A stretch of 46,668 nt of DNA from Ophiostoma sp. CBS 140.51 (lineage: Eukaryota; Ascomycota; Sordariomycetes; Ophiostomatales; Ophiostomataceae): assembly GCA_029298735.1 (NCBI GenBank), contig JANSLP010000261.1:1-46668 (forward strand). Direction: 5' to 3'. The translations under genes and the position numbers were made by a program. The notes beneath the pieces are model-generated. The model did not search any database and was not told the DNA's origin. It worked only from the letters and a program-made list of their open reading frames with translations. Of this stretch, positions 30,608 to 40,390 are shown in pieces; within the stretch, counting starts at the first letter, position 1; each line of letters opens with the position of its first letter.

Positions 30608-31000
30608 TTATACTTCTTCAACATAGTAGAGGTAGAGCACATTGCATCCATAGTAAGTAGTCAGGTAGCCCGGGCTGGGTTCGTGCTTGAACATGCACTG
30701 CTCTTGGCCAAGGCAGTTCCCGCATGCAAACGGTGGCAGTCTTGTGTTGGTGTCATGTAGATAGAGTTATCATTTTGGCATCATAACGGACTTTGCCTTA
30801 TTGAAGAGGAAGACGGGGTATGTCCACAAATAGTACCGTGTGACAGAGGCATCGCAGCCTAGCTGGTACAGATATTGGGACAACCGGATTCGTGGACAAA
30901 GTAAACGCGATTGACAGCCAGTAGTCTCCCAGCTGCGATACAAAGAGGTACAAACCAACAGCTGTCCCACACAACATCGATTTCTTTACTCGATTCATTC
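30608..31000 (-). pseudogene. Decayed reading frame for a Cys-rich (possibly secreted) protein
   Basis: On the minus strand an open stretch ending at the TAA at 30608-30610 encodes FACGNCLGQEQCMFKHEPSP and YLTTYYGCNVLYLYYVEEV, which look protein-like rather than random. Upstream in the same frame are two adjacent stops (TGA TAA, near 30768), and beyond them LGCDASVTRYYLWTYPVFLF. A frame near 30998 starts with a basic-hydrophobic segment (KKSMLCGTAVGLYLFVS). The pieces suggest a former small Cys-rich gene broken by stops and shifts. No family is recognised. The 258 bp between 30350 and 30607 show nothing. Confidence 0.3.
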
Positions 31001-31050
31001 ATTGTGAGATCTTATTTGTATCTACACTGCCTTGATCCTATCTCACTGTC

Positions 31051-32424
31051 CTACAATTTACTCACCTCCCCATTGAACTTGCGCAAACGCTCCGTTGTCA
31101 AAAACATCGACTGCGGATATTCGGCCGGCACCTCCTCCCCCAGAATCAACAGACCAAGCAGCTGTGCCGTCCGGAACGCCCTCACCATCCCAATGCCTTG
31201 ATACGCAGCGCATACCCATTGATGCGAACGCCCTGGGAAGGGCAGCCGCCCGACAAAAGGGCTGCCGTCCAACGTGAAAGCGACGGACCCACTCCACGCG
31301 TGCGTCGTCTCCATTTTTGGGGCTCGAAAATCAAACAGCAAAGGCGTCGTGCCGCGAAGATGTGTTTGCGAGTGGATATCCATCGTGCTGTCGTCACTTG
31401 TCGCACGGCGCCCAGTATTGGCACGGCCGATGATGAATGCGCCGTCGGGTCTCTGGACCATGTAGTCGTAGTCGTGCTCGGCGTACCGAAGCCAGAAGGA
31501 ATTGGGAGCTCGCCACGTTGACAACGCTCGCTGGCCCTCTGACGAGACTGGCACTTGGCGTTGGACGTTGGCCCGCACGGGGGATACAAACGGCCGCAGC
31601 TCTGGCAGGAGATTGCCGACCCAGCAGTTGGTTGCATGCACAACGTGGCGTGCACGAATGTTACCACGGCCGGTGCGGACAACTGCCATGCCCGCGTCGC
31701 CAGCATGCGGGTCCAAAACTGAAGTGACACAGGTATTTGTCTGTATGTTGAGATTGCTATGCTCTTTGAGCATCTTGGCAAAAAGAAACGTCACAAGCTT
31801 GTATGGCCAGCACGTTGCAGCAGGCATGCCAATGGCGCCGACAACATGCGGCTTGCAGTTGCGCTGGTCCAGATCTTCTCGACTCGTGTACACGGTGTAG
31901 CGGTTGGCCAAAGACGGATCGTATTTCCTCAGGTCTTCGAGCGCACTGACGGCGTTGGCAAATATCGAGGTGTCGTAGTAGACGTCCAGGCCCTCCACGA
32001 GGTGCAAGTCGCAGTCGATGTTGTCCTCGCGGACACAATCGGCAATGTAGCTGACATGGCTGTGTTCGTAGGCCATGATGCGAAGAGCCTCTTTGACGCC
32101 GAAGTGCTTCTTTCGCTCGTACCATACACCCGGACTCATCGCCTTGACATGCCCACCGTTGCGGCCAGTGGCACCGGCGCACAGTCCCCGCGCATCAAGC
32201 ACCGTTATATGCATGTTTGGGCGTGCGGCCAAGAGACTGCGACACAGGCTCACTGCTGTCATGCCAGACCCAATGATGGCAACTTCGGCCGTGTCTCTCC
32301 ATGGCGATTGGTGGTTGTGGATTGGCGACGGCTGTGTTAGCCAAAAGGACTGTGTGGGGTTTGATTTTGGGAAGCCAGGGTTGACGATGCCCGGCTCGTA
32401 GATTCCCTCGGGTGATGTGGACAT
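31051..32424 (-). CDS. FAD-dependent oxidoreductase of the DAO (glycine/D-amino-acid oxidase) family
   Basis: A 457-residue single-exon protein. The FAD-binding Rossmann motif VAIIGSGMTAVSLC is at about 48-61, followed by the ATGRNGGHVK flavin-binding loop characteristic of the DAO/PuuB-like group. A second region RARHVVHATNCWVGNLLPEL and a C-terminal VCAAYQGIGMVRAFRTAQL (substrate/FAD contact) complete the fold. It probably oxidises an amine or amino acid, releasing peroxide. There is no peroxisomal SKL; the C-terminus reads VSKL, not a clear PTS1. It is divergent from the Zn2Cys6 regulator gene, an arrangement common for pathway-specific pairs. Confidence 0.88.
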   Translation of the reverse strand: MSTSPEGIYEPGIVNPGFPKSNPTQSFWLTQPSPIHNHQSPWRDTAEVAIIGSGMTAVSLCRSLLAARPNMHITVLDARGLCAGATGRNGGHVKAMSPGVWYERKKHFGVKEALRIMAYEHSHVSYIADCVREDNIDCDLHLVEGLDVYYDTSIFANAVSALEDLRKYDPSLANRYTVYTSREDLDQRNCKPHVVGAIGMPAATCWPYKLVTFLFAKMLKEHSNLNIQTNTCVTSVLDPHAGDAGMAVVRTGRGNIRARHVVHATNCWVGNLLPELRPFVSPVRANVQRQVPVSSEGQRALSTWRAPNSFWLRYAEHDYDYMVQRPDGAFIIGRANTGRRATSDDSTMDIHSQTHLRGTTPLLFDFRAPKMETTHAWSGSVAFTLDGSPFVGRLPFPGRSHQWVCAAYQGIGMVRAFRTAQLLGLLILGEEVPAEYPQSMFLTTERLRKFNGEVSKL

Positions 32425-33039
32425 TGCAAAGTAAGCTGACGCAGGTAGGGGAATGTTTAATGGAAAAAGACAAAAATAAATTAAATTGAAAACCTCTATC
32501 GGCTGTTCAGATCAGATAACAGATAATTGGCCAGATGTGGACAGGCACAGGCCGTTCAAGCCACAGGGGAACGCAAGGGAAGACAAGAGACGGTGGACTT
32601 ATAGCAAGTGGCATTGGGGCACTGTTTTCTTAAATCGGTGGTTCACAGATCACAGTAAACAATAGTATATGACCGACTCTTGACCGTGCCGGAGCCGGTT
32701 TGCGACCGGTTGGTTGTTTTCTTGCGTCGGAAGCTGGGTTATCTCGCCCTTGAAAGCGGGGCAGCGCTGATAACAAGCACGCCCTATCTAGATTGTTTTG
32801 TCCGAGTTATGCAGTAATACTTGGAACACAATCTGGTGGATATCCACAAGCGGCAAGCTACTGATACAACTGATATGGGTTAGAAAGATGACCCACAAGC
32901 CAAGACCTGTCATGATAGCATTGGATTACCCAGTGTACCGTTTCCCCGCAGATGGAGATATGGTCTAGCATACAAGACGCATGCTGCGCATCACCGCAAA
33001 GGACGCAGAAACAGAGCAAAGATCCCAAAGACGACAGAC
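32425..33039. promoter_or_regulatory. Divergent promoter region between oxidase and Zn2Cys6 regulator
   Basis: 615 bp between the two starts. GATAA/TTATC cores occur around 32515-32525 and 32740-32770, as expected for possible GATA-factor nitrogen control, but none is more than a core match. CGG triplets, candidate half-sites for Zn2Cys6 proteins, occur near 32634-32710 (CCGGAGCCGG-type). Confidence 0.4.
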
Positions 33040-35425
33040 ATGGCGACCATTGTCTACCGCTCGGCTGAACGCCCGACTTTTAAAGCATGCCGCACCTGTC
33101 GACAGCAGAAGGCAAGATGCTTATTCTCTGAGAAACCGCCGTGTAATCGATGCCGTGCCACCGGTCGAGATTGTGTTTTCGATGAGGTTGGCAGGAGAAA
33201 CGCGAGGTTGCGACGAAATCGTGTGCAGGCGCATCAGGTTACAGATATAGCAGGGTCAGTAAATCGTTGTCCGTCCCAAAACTAGTCGTGCACAGTCAAC
33301 TGAGTAATCGCCTTCAAACACAGGGACGACAGCACGACGGACAGTACCTTGCTATTCTCGCCCGAAACAAGAGATGATGGCGACCAGCCAAACACGCCTG
33401 ATAGCGTAGCGGCCACTGGACATCGAAGCTTCCACACAAATACCTTTTCACCTGACATTTCTGTTTCACCCGCCAGCCTTGACGAGCTGCACCTTGATGC
33501 ACCCATCACGGCTGTCCATAGCATGACAAGGCTTCACCACGCCAACGACTCTGACAACTCTACGCCTACGACGCTGGGCTCTCCATCTGCATCTCTGTCA
33601 GCCAACACCTCTCTGTCCACAACCCACGAAACGTCTACCGTGCCCTCGTCTTTGTTGAACAGCACTGACGATGTTATATCCTCTGGCCTTGTATCCGAGT
33701 CATCTGGCCGCAGACTGTTTCAGCTTTACATGGCCAACGCAAATGTGTTCTTACCACTCTTTGATTGCGACACGGACACATTTGACACCATCCGCCGGCG
33801 CTCACCGCTGTGTCTGGCCGTCATTCTGGCGGTGGCACTACGGGCAGAAACGTCGTCATCGGAACCCAGTATCAATATGACCAACCGTGCCACAGGAAAT
33901 CGCTGCTTCCACGTTGCTGAGCAGTTGGCAACAAAGAGCCTGTTTTCGCCAGTACCCTGTCTCGAAGCCGTGCAAGGCATGCTGCTTTTAGCCGCCTATT
34001 CAAAAACAAACTGGCTGGCCGTCAAACATGCCTTTGCAATGGGCATGGAATTTGGCCTGGCTCGATATCTCGAGCAAGATTCAGAGACGTGCTTGGGTGA
34101 CTTACGTCTGCATGATCACGTGGAGAATAAAGACCACCTTCGCTACAGAAGAACAGCGCTGGTGCTGCATCAAGTAGAGCAAGAGATTGGGAGTGGTCGC
34201 AAAGGGAGTCACGAGGCTCGCCATGTCCATGTTTCTGTGCTTGACCGATTACTGAAGAGCCAATATTCCGACCATCGGGACTTGCGCATAGCATCAACTA
34301 TCGAGATTGTGCAACTGCGAGGTAAGTCCCACTTTGTAATCACCCGTTGTTATTGTTGTTTCGTTAACAAAACTAGTTTGCTTGCTACAGAAGTTGCAGC
34401 GAGATCCACTTACACTTGCAAACATCCACAGCAATGTGCAGCACGTAGACAGTGAGATCGAAAAGTGGTTCAACTGCTGGGACAAGCAATTACAAAGTAA
34501 GCTTCCCTACGCGCTCCCTTTTTTTTTCACAAAAAGAACAGCCTCGACTCACATGTTAATGGCAAAGACCGCAACTTCCCCGTCACTTCCTTTCAGAGAA
34601 GCAGCCTGTGTCTTCAGCGTGACTATGCATTCATCATTGTCTGCAGTGCCATCCTCGCACGCGTTCGTCGGGACGACCTCCCGTCCAATCCGCCCGAGTC
34701 ACAGTTGCAAAACCTTCAAGATGTGACGCTGGAGAGGGCTCTCGGCATTCTCACGTACATCTCTGGAGACAACGATTACAAGTGGCATCTGCCCTGGGCA
34801 CCCACATACTCTGCGTTGTTTCCCGCCTTTACTGGTAAGTGATGCCTCGACGACGGATGGTCTGGCAATACAAACTGACGCTGAACTGCAACCACGTACA
34901 ACAGCTGCCCTTGCATTCAACCTGTCGAGGAAGAAAAACCTTGCAAGTGCCAACTGGACCGCGCTACGGACATCTTTTAAAGCCGTCGCAGGCATTTTGA
35001 ACGCATACCCATATACCCATTTTGGATTGCTATTGGGAGAGCTGGTCACCTTATGCATGAAACAAACCTCGGCCGATGCTACTTCTATTCAAAATTCGCA
35101 TGCTTCATCATCGCACGCAGGTGACGGCTCTATCAATAGTCTTGATGCAGTAGTCTCACCGCGTGCGTCTGCCAATAGCGTTGACGATAATGATCGATCT
35201 AGCGTGGAAGTGACAGAGTTTACTTTTGAAAACACCGAAAAGTCGATATTGTCGATTCTTGGCTCTGACTTCCCCACGTGGTCGACCATGCCAGGCTTTG
35301 ACAATGGCCATCATGGCAGAAATACCATGGACCAACAAAATACGCCGGACTATCTGCTTGCTTTTGATTATTTTGCTGCATCTATGGAGACAGTTTGTGC
35401 AACAATGGAAGCCAATCAGGCGTGA
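33040..35425 (+). CDS. Zn2Cys6 fungal-specific transcription factor
   Basis: Five exons are inferred: 33040-33254, 33324-34321, 34377-34496, 34568-34834 and 34905-35425, all GT-AG and phase-consistent, giving 706 residues. The zinc cluster is Cys17, 20, 27, 35, 38 and 45 (ACRTCRQQKARC ... CNRCRATGRDC), followed by a basic linker. The middle region (RRLFQLYMANANVFLPLFD, LEAVQGMLLLAAYSKTNW, MGMEFGLARYLEQD) is the fungal-specific TF regulatory domain. The fourth exon starts at the unusual acceptor GCAAAG (34567), chosen because nearer AGs break the frame of the downstream exon; its start restores FPVTSFQRSSLCLQRDYA. It is the likely regulator of the adjacent oxidase gene. Confidence 0.88.
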
Positions 35426-35548
35426 TACTAAACGGGAAGGATATAGGATTAATGCGCCTTTTCAATTTGATTCTAGTTTTTATGTTGTGATTTTTAGTTT
35501 TCTAATAAGACAAAGCTATGCAAATACCTCATATCTCAGACCGGAACA

Positions 35549-36355
35549 TCAAAGATCATTATTGACCACCTTGTCCACAACTTCTGTTACCGCGATAAGT
35601 TCCTCGTCATCGAAAGGACGTGCAACAATCTGAACAGCAACCGGCATGTTCGCCCACTTTTTTGCGTTATCTGCAGGAGTCGCGGTTGCATTAGAAGACA
35701 GGAAAATTCAAAAGACTGCGTTATACCGAATAAAGCACAACAGTGAATTATAGGGCCAAAAGTATGGGTGACGAGGCGGAAAAGACCAAAAAAAAAACAA
35801 GAGAAAAAAAAGGACTCACAGATATCTTGACATTCAACGTCAAAAATATTTTCTTGTGTTACATAATTAATGTCTTTGGCGTCATCCCTTTCGTTTATGT
35901 CAACGTGCTTTAACGGAAGCACGGTAGACGGGTAATCGACGAGATTAAATAACAACGTATATCCCCACCAGGGCAAAAAGTCGTGCGGATAGCCGGCAAC
36001 AGATGAAACAGGACAGATCAATCCGTCTACGGGCCGGCCAGTGGTAGTCAATGTTTTTGTTGCGTTCCAGGCATCGGCGAGACTCTCGCGATAGCGAGAT
36101 TGTTTTTGAATCAAGCCCAAGAGACGTTTGGCGTCAATGGGGCCGTCGGAGACGTTGTACCGGTCGAGCATTTGCCGGTATGCAGGCATAACGACCTCAC
36201 CCGCACTAGCAAGTAGGTCATGACAGTCTTTGTTTCCGCACTGATAGTAGATATCCATCTGAAAGTCGGGGTTTTATTAGCTGATGCTAAACGGCTTTAG
36301 GCTAAGGCCAGGTACCTACGTATGTCTTGGACGCCTCCCAACAATCGATTGGCAT
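35549..36355 (-). pseudogene. C-terminal fragment of an amidase (AmdS-like), N-terminus missing
   Basis: Three exon pieces keep phase: 36320-36355 or slightly beyond, 35820-36258 and 35549-35670. Their translation matches the last third of fungal acetamidase-type amidases: MPIDCWEASKTY, GLICPVSSVAGYPHDF, GYTLLFNLVDYPSTVLPL and MPVAVQIVARPFDDEELIAV. The Ser-cisSer-Lys catalytic part of the amidase signature should lie upstream. Above 36356 the frame meets a stop within about 10 codons and nothing amidase-like follows. It is therefore a 5'-truncated remnant, even though the splice sites and the remaining frame are intact, so truncation may be recent. It is not expected to be active. Confidence 0.7.
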
Positions 36356-36619
36356 GGCGAATGGGATGACTGGCAAGAAGCATCAGAACAACAGAACAGG
36401 AAGGAGCGACTTTGACATCGTGTCTACGTCTGTCGCCGGTTTGCACGTGAGCAAATTCGACGCCCGATTTGATCAAAAATTATCTATTTTATTTGTCTTC
36501 ATGATACATAGGAAAAGAAACTAAAAAGGAAAAGGAAAATGCAAAGCTCGGCCAAAATGTAATATATATGATCCGTTCTTTCGTCGCTCAAAGGCGTCAA
36601 TCTGTCACTCGCACCAATA

Positions 36620-38533
36620 TTATCTCCGCTTCGCAGAAGGGCTCGCTGCTGCATCCGATGCCTTCTCCGGAACCTTGGCGTCGCCCTTCTTTGGCTTTTT
36701 GGCCAGGGCCTGCACCTTTTTCGCCAGCTTACCCAGCATCGCCTTGAGGCTAACAGTCGGGCCCTCGTCTGCCGCCACAAACCGCCGCACGATAATATTG
36801 AACATGCCACCAAAGGCTAAGGCAATGGCTGTCGACGTGAAGATGATGACGTTGTATGGCATACTGAAATCGGGTGTCGGCAGGGACAGCAGCAGAGTCG
36901 TGGTGCGCAGGTTGGACCGCCAGGCAGCGGTGCGTGCCGTCGAAGGCGGGTGCAGGATAGTAATGACAGCAGCTGCCACATCAAAACCGCGGTTGGCATC
37001 GGGCGGGTACTCGGTGTAGCGCAGAATGGATTTTTCAAAGTCGTAGGTCAGGAACACAGTGGCACCAGGCGGGATGCGCATGCGGACCTCGAGCTGGGTG
37101 CCGCGAGCACGGTCCAGTGCAGGGCGGTAGTAGACTTCCTCAATGACATCACCTCCACCGTCGGCATCGACCAAACGCGCCGACAGAGTGTGCAGGTAGA
37201 TGCGCATGAACCACGGCAGCGACTCCATGTAAACAAACTCGACCTCAGTATCAGTGCTCGGGTTGGTCAGAATCGTCTGCACGCCACCACGCTCTGCGCC
37301 GTGACCAGTCAAACTGCGCTCGGCGTACAGAAGCGGCGTCTCGGGTGTGAGGACAGCAGTCTCTGGTGCCTCCGGAACTCCATTGGCATTCTCGTTGGGC
37401 AGCATCACCTCGAAGGTCGTTTCGGGGCCAAAGAAGAAGCAGCGCGAGCGGCCATCGGCGTTCTTGACCTCACGGACACCCTCGGACAGGTAGACAGTGC
37501 GCGCGTCTGGCACTTCGAGGCAAACAGGCGGCGTCTCCGGATCGGCCAGCGTGCAGGTGCCACGCATGGGCTTGCCAAAGATTTGGTTGAGAGTCCAGTC
37601 CTGGTGGGCACTATAGTTGGCCGGGAAGCAGACGTGGTCGTCGTGGTGGTAGGGCTTGGCGGTGTCGCACTTGAGCTCATGGCCGGGCAGAGGGCGAGGG
37701 ATCGGGTTGTCGCGGGGCCGCTTGGAGCGCTCAATGTCCAGGACCATATCGATGGACTGCTCAATCTGCAGGACGCACTCGCCGTCGGCACCGTCCGCAG
37801 GACAGATGGGCCGCACGTCAATAGCCATACTCTGCCAGGACGCGTCGAACAACTTGTGGCCATCAAGCAACGAAGCAATGCCCGTCTTGCCCTTGCAGGG
37901 AAGCAGCTTGAGGAAGGGCGTCAGATTCTCTGTGCACACCACCTCGCGTGGCAGCGTGCCATACAGCAGCTGCATTGACGTGTTGGCCGGGTGGTCGCCC
38001 TCGGGCTGGAAAGACATGACGGGCCGCGTCGTGCGTGTGCCGTCGATAAAGTTGAGCGACGCGCAGAACAGGCCGGACAGCGCGTTGGTGAGCGTCAGCC
38101 ACTTCTCGTCGGCCTCTTCGTCCGTCTGCGCATCCAACCATGCCCACAGTTCAACACCCGTGCCGCCCTCACGTGTACCAGCCCAGGGACGGGCACCCCA
38201 GCTCTCGGCGTCCCATCTTCCCAGGCTGAAACGGAGGTGCAACTCGCGGGTGCCGGCGTACTGCAAGATCTGGCCGAGCGAGCGCGGGAAGAAGCGGAAG
38301 TTGTGGGCCTCGAACGCGGCGACAGTCGTGTTGGATCGGAAGTTGAAACTGGCGAGGAGCGCCGAGAGTGGCAGAGGTCGGAGGACGAGGTTTTCGTAGT
38401 AGTCGGGGTCATCGGTCACGGCGGAGGCGGATGCGGCGGCCGCGGCAGCTTCGACGTTGGCGGCATCATTGGCGGCCACTGGCAGGATGTAAGTGGCCAG
38501 TAAGCAGAAGAGGTAGGATATTAACCGTCGCAT
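36620..38533 (-). CDS. GPI16: GPI transamidase component GPI16 (PIG-T)
   Basis: A 637-residue single-exon ER membrane protein of the complex that attaches GPI anchors to proteins. The start is the ATG before RRLISYLFCLLATYILPVAA, a signal peptide. The frame extends 42 codons upstream, but that part lacks family character. The lumenal domain contains NLVLRPLPLSALLASFNF, RELHLRFSLGRWDAESWG, SQP-type and ALSGLFCASLNFID segments typical of Gpi16. It also has the Cys pairs used to link to Gpi8. The single TM segment is near 560-590 (YNVIIFTSTAIALAFGGMF), and a Lys-rich cytosolic tail follows. A 342-codon plus-strand frame is its shadow. Confidence 0.95.
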   Translation of the reverse strand: MRRLISYLFCLLATYILPVAANDAANVEAAAAAASASAVTDDPDYYENLVLRPLPLSALLASFNFRSNTTVAAFEAHNFRFFPRSLGQILQYAGTRELHLRFSLGRWDAESWGARPWAGTREGGTGVELWAWLDAQTDEEADEKWLTLTNALSGLFCASLNFIDGTRTTRPVMSFQPEGDHPANTSMQLLYGTLPREVVCTENLTPFLKLLPCKGKTGIASLLDGHKLFDASWQSMAIDVRPICPADGADGECVLQIEQSIDMVLDIERSKRPRDNPIPRPLPGHELKCDTAKPYHHDDHVCFPANYSAHQDWTLNQIFGKPMRGTCTLADPETPPVCLEVPDARTVYLSEGVREVKNADGRSRCFFFGPETTFEVMLPNENANGVPEAPETAVLTPETPLLYAERSLTGHGAERGGVQTILTNPSTDTEVEFVYMESLPWFMRIYLHTLSARLVDADGGGDVIEEVYYRPALDRARGTQLEVRMRIPPGATVFLTYDFEKSILRYTEYPPDANRGFDVAAAVITILHPPSTARTAAWRSNLRTTTLLLSLPTPDFSMPYNVIIFTSTAIALAFGGMFNIIVRRFVAADEGPTVSLKAMLGKLAKKVQALAKKPKKGDAKVPEKASDAAASPSAKRR

Positions 38534-38996
38534 CGTGGCTGTGTGTGGTTGTGTGGTTTGTGCACGAAGACACGAGAGTTGATGGTCGAAGTTCGAAGAC
38601 CAGAAAGGGGGAGGGGAGGTCAGAAGCTTGTCGCGGTCGCGCCTTCCGCTCAGAAGCACTTAGGTGTTAAAATCGTCCACTGACGCCAGGGTGCTGAGCT
38701 GTGTGGAGCTTGCCAGGGGCGCCCCACTTTACATGCACTCATTGTCTGGAGAGGCTGGGCGCTGATTGGCTGGTGACCAATGGACGCTGGCAGCCTTGTC
38801 TTTTTGTCTTTTTGCCTCTGTAAAAACAGCAGCCACGAACAATCAAACAAGCCTTCCATTGACATCACATCAAGACGACCACGACCAGCCACGGCATAAC
38901 CAAGCGCATCACGGACATACGACGAGACACATTCAAACCTACGACATACTATACTCCAAAAGACACCCAGACTCTTCCTTCCACTCCACATCCACC
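38534..38996. promoter_or_regulatory. Bidirectional promoter region of GPI16 and LUC7
   Basis: 463 bp between divergent starts of two conserved genes. CCAAT-type cores are visible in the middle (ATTGGCTGGTGACCAATGG near 38764-38784, an inverted CCAAT pair). The LUC7 side has the leader CATCCACCATGG. No other gene is seen. Confidence 0.55.
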
Positions 38997-39944
38997 ATGG
39001 CGGCCGAGCAAAGGAAGCTGCTCGGTAAGTTCTTGTTCTCCATCCTGTTGTCTGCCTGTCGCATCGAAACCTACTAACATGTACTTTCCCTTCCTCTAGA
39101 GCAGCTTATGGGTGGCGGTGTCACCTCCCGCGGCGCGCAAATGTCCCTCAACGACCCCAAAGTGTGCCGCTCCTACATCACCGGGACCTGCCCACACGAC
39201 CTCTTTACCAACACCAAGCAAGACCTGGGCATGTGCCCGAAAGTACACTCCGACGCACTTAAGGCCGAATACGAGGCTATGCCTGCTGCCGAGCGTCAGA
39301 GCAAGTACGGCTTCGAGTATGACTATATGCGCGACCTGCAAAAGTACATTGAGGAGTGCAACCGGCGGATCGAGATTGCACAGCGGCGGCTGGACAAAAC
39401 ACCCGACGAGATCCGGCAGACGAATGCGTTGCTGCGCGCGATTGGCGAGCTGAACAATACGATTGCCCGGGGCCTGGTGGAGGTGGAAGTGCTGGGCGAG
39501 GCTGGTCTCGTGGGGCTGGCAATGGACGAGCTTGTGCGCGTTCGGCAAACAACACAAGCGCGTGTCGATAAAGAGAAGGAGCTCAAGGCTCTGAGCGACA
39601 CGAGCGGTCCCTCGGGCCACCAGAAGCTGCAGGTGTGCGACGTGTGTGGTGCGTACCTGAGCCGACTGGACAACGACCGGCGGCTGGCGGACCATTTCTA
39701 CGGCAAGATGCACCTGGGCTATGCGCAAATGCGCAAGACGTACGAGACGCTGTCGAAAGAAGTGCGGGGCGGCCGTCGTCCGCCATTGTCGGTATCTACG
39801 GGTGGTGGTGGCGGTGACGGCCCAGACGGCGACGGCAGCGGAACGCCCAACTCGGCGAGCGGTGGCTACGGCGACCGTGGCTGGTCACGGGGCGGACGGA
39901 GTGCTGGTGGCGGCGGTGGACGGAGAAACCGGCCGCGGTGGTAG
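38997..39944 (+). CDS. LUC7: U1 snRNP-associated protein Luc7
   Basis: A splicing factor of the U1 snRNP that helps select 5' splice sites. Exons 38997-39024 and 39100-39944 (phase 1, branch TACTAAC, acceptor TCTAG) give 290 residues. The first zinc finger is CRSYITGTCPHDLF ... MCPKVH at about 32-60. The second is CDVCGAYL ... DHFYGKMHLGY at about 190-220. The helical segment between them is rich in Arg/Glu. The C-terminal 60 residues are Gly/Arg-rich (GGRSAGGGGGRRNRPRW). Length and domain order match the family; only the tiny first exon needed inference. Confidence 0.94.
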
Positions 39945-40390
39945 GCCAGAGTGTGGTCTTAAATACGGGTTTTATTTTGTTCTCATAATTTGTACAAACG
40001 GCGGCGTTGTGGTTTTTGGCATTTGATTTGGCGGGCGCATAAAATAAGGAAATAATTATCAAAGAGTTTGCCATTTACTGTTAGACAGTGTGCTTGTGAT
40101 TGAATTATGTTTATTATCAATGTTGCGCGTTCTTTCTTTTTTTACGTATTTCAGGGGTATACAGAATCCAAACTGGAGAGTCCAAACTGCCGATGATGAG
40201 AAAGAATAAAAAAGTAAAATGACGATAATCCAAGAGAACGACGAACTCCGAGCGAGGTAATAATCCAAAAAGAGTAATCCAAAAGAACGCAAATGCAATA
40301 ACCAAAAGTAACACTAACCAAACAGTTAAAAAAAATAACGAAAACAGCCCACATTTCCTATCATTACCTTCCGACAATGATTCAAATCGA
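39945..40390. other. Intergenic region between convergent LUC7 and the RGG-protein gene
   Basis: 446 bp of mostly A/T-rich 3' untranslated sequence. Minus-strand frames of 67-108 codons are present but lack any family feature. Confidence 0.5.

Noticed and set aside
36950..37978. 342-codon plus-strand frame
   Set aside because: It is antisense to GPI16, which has clear family motifs, a signal peptide and a TM segment.
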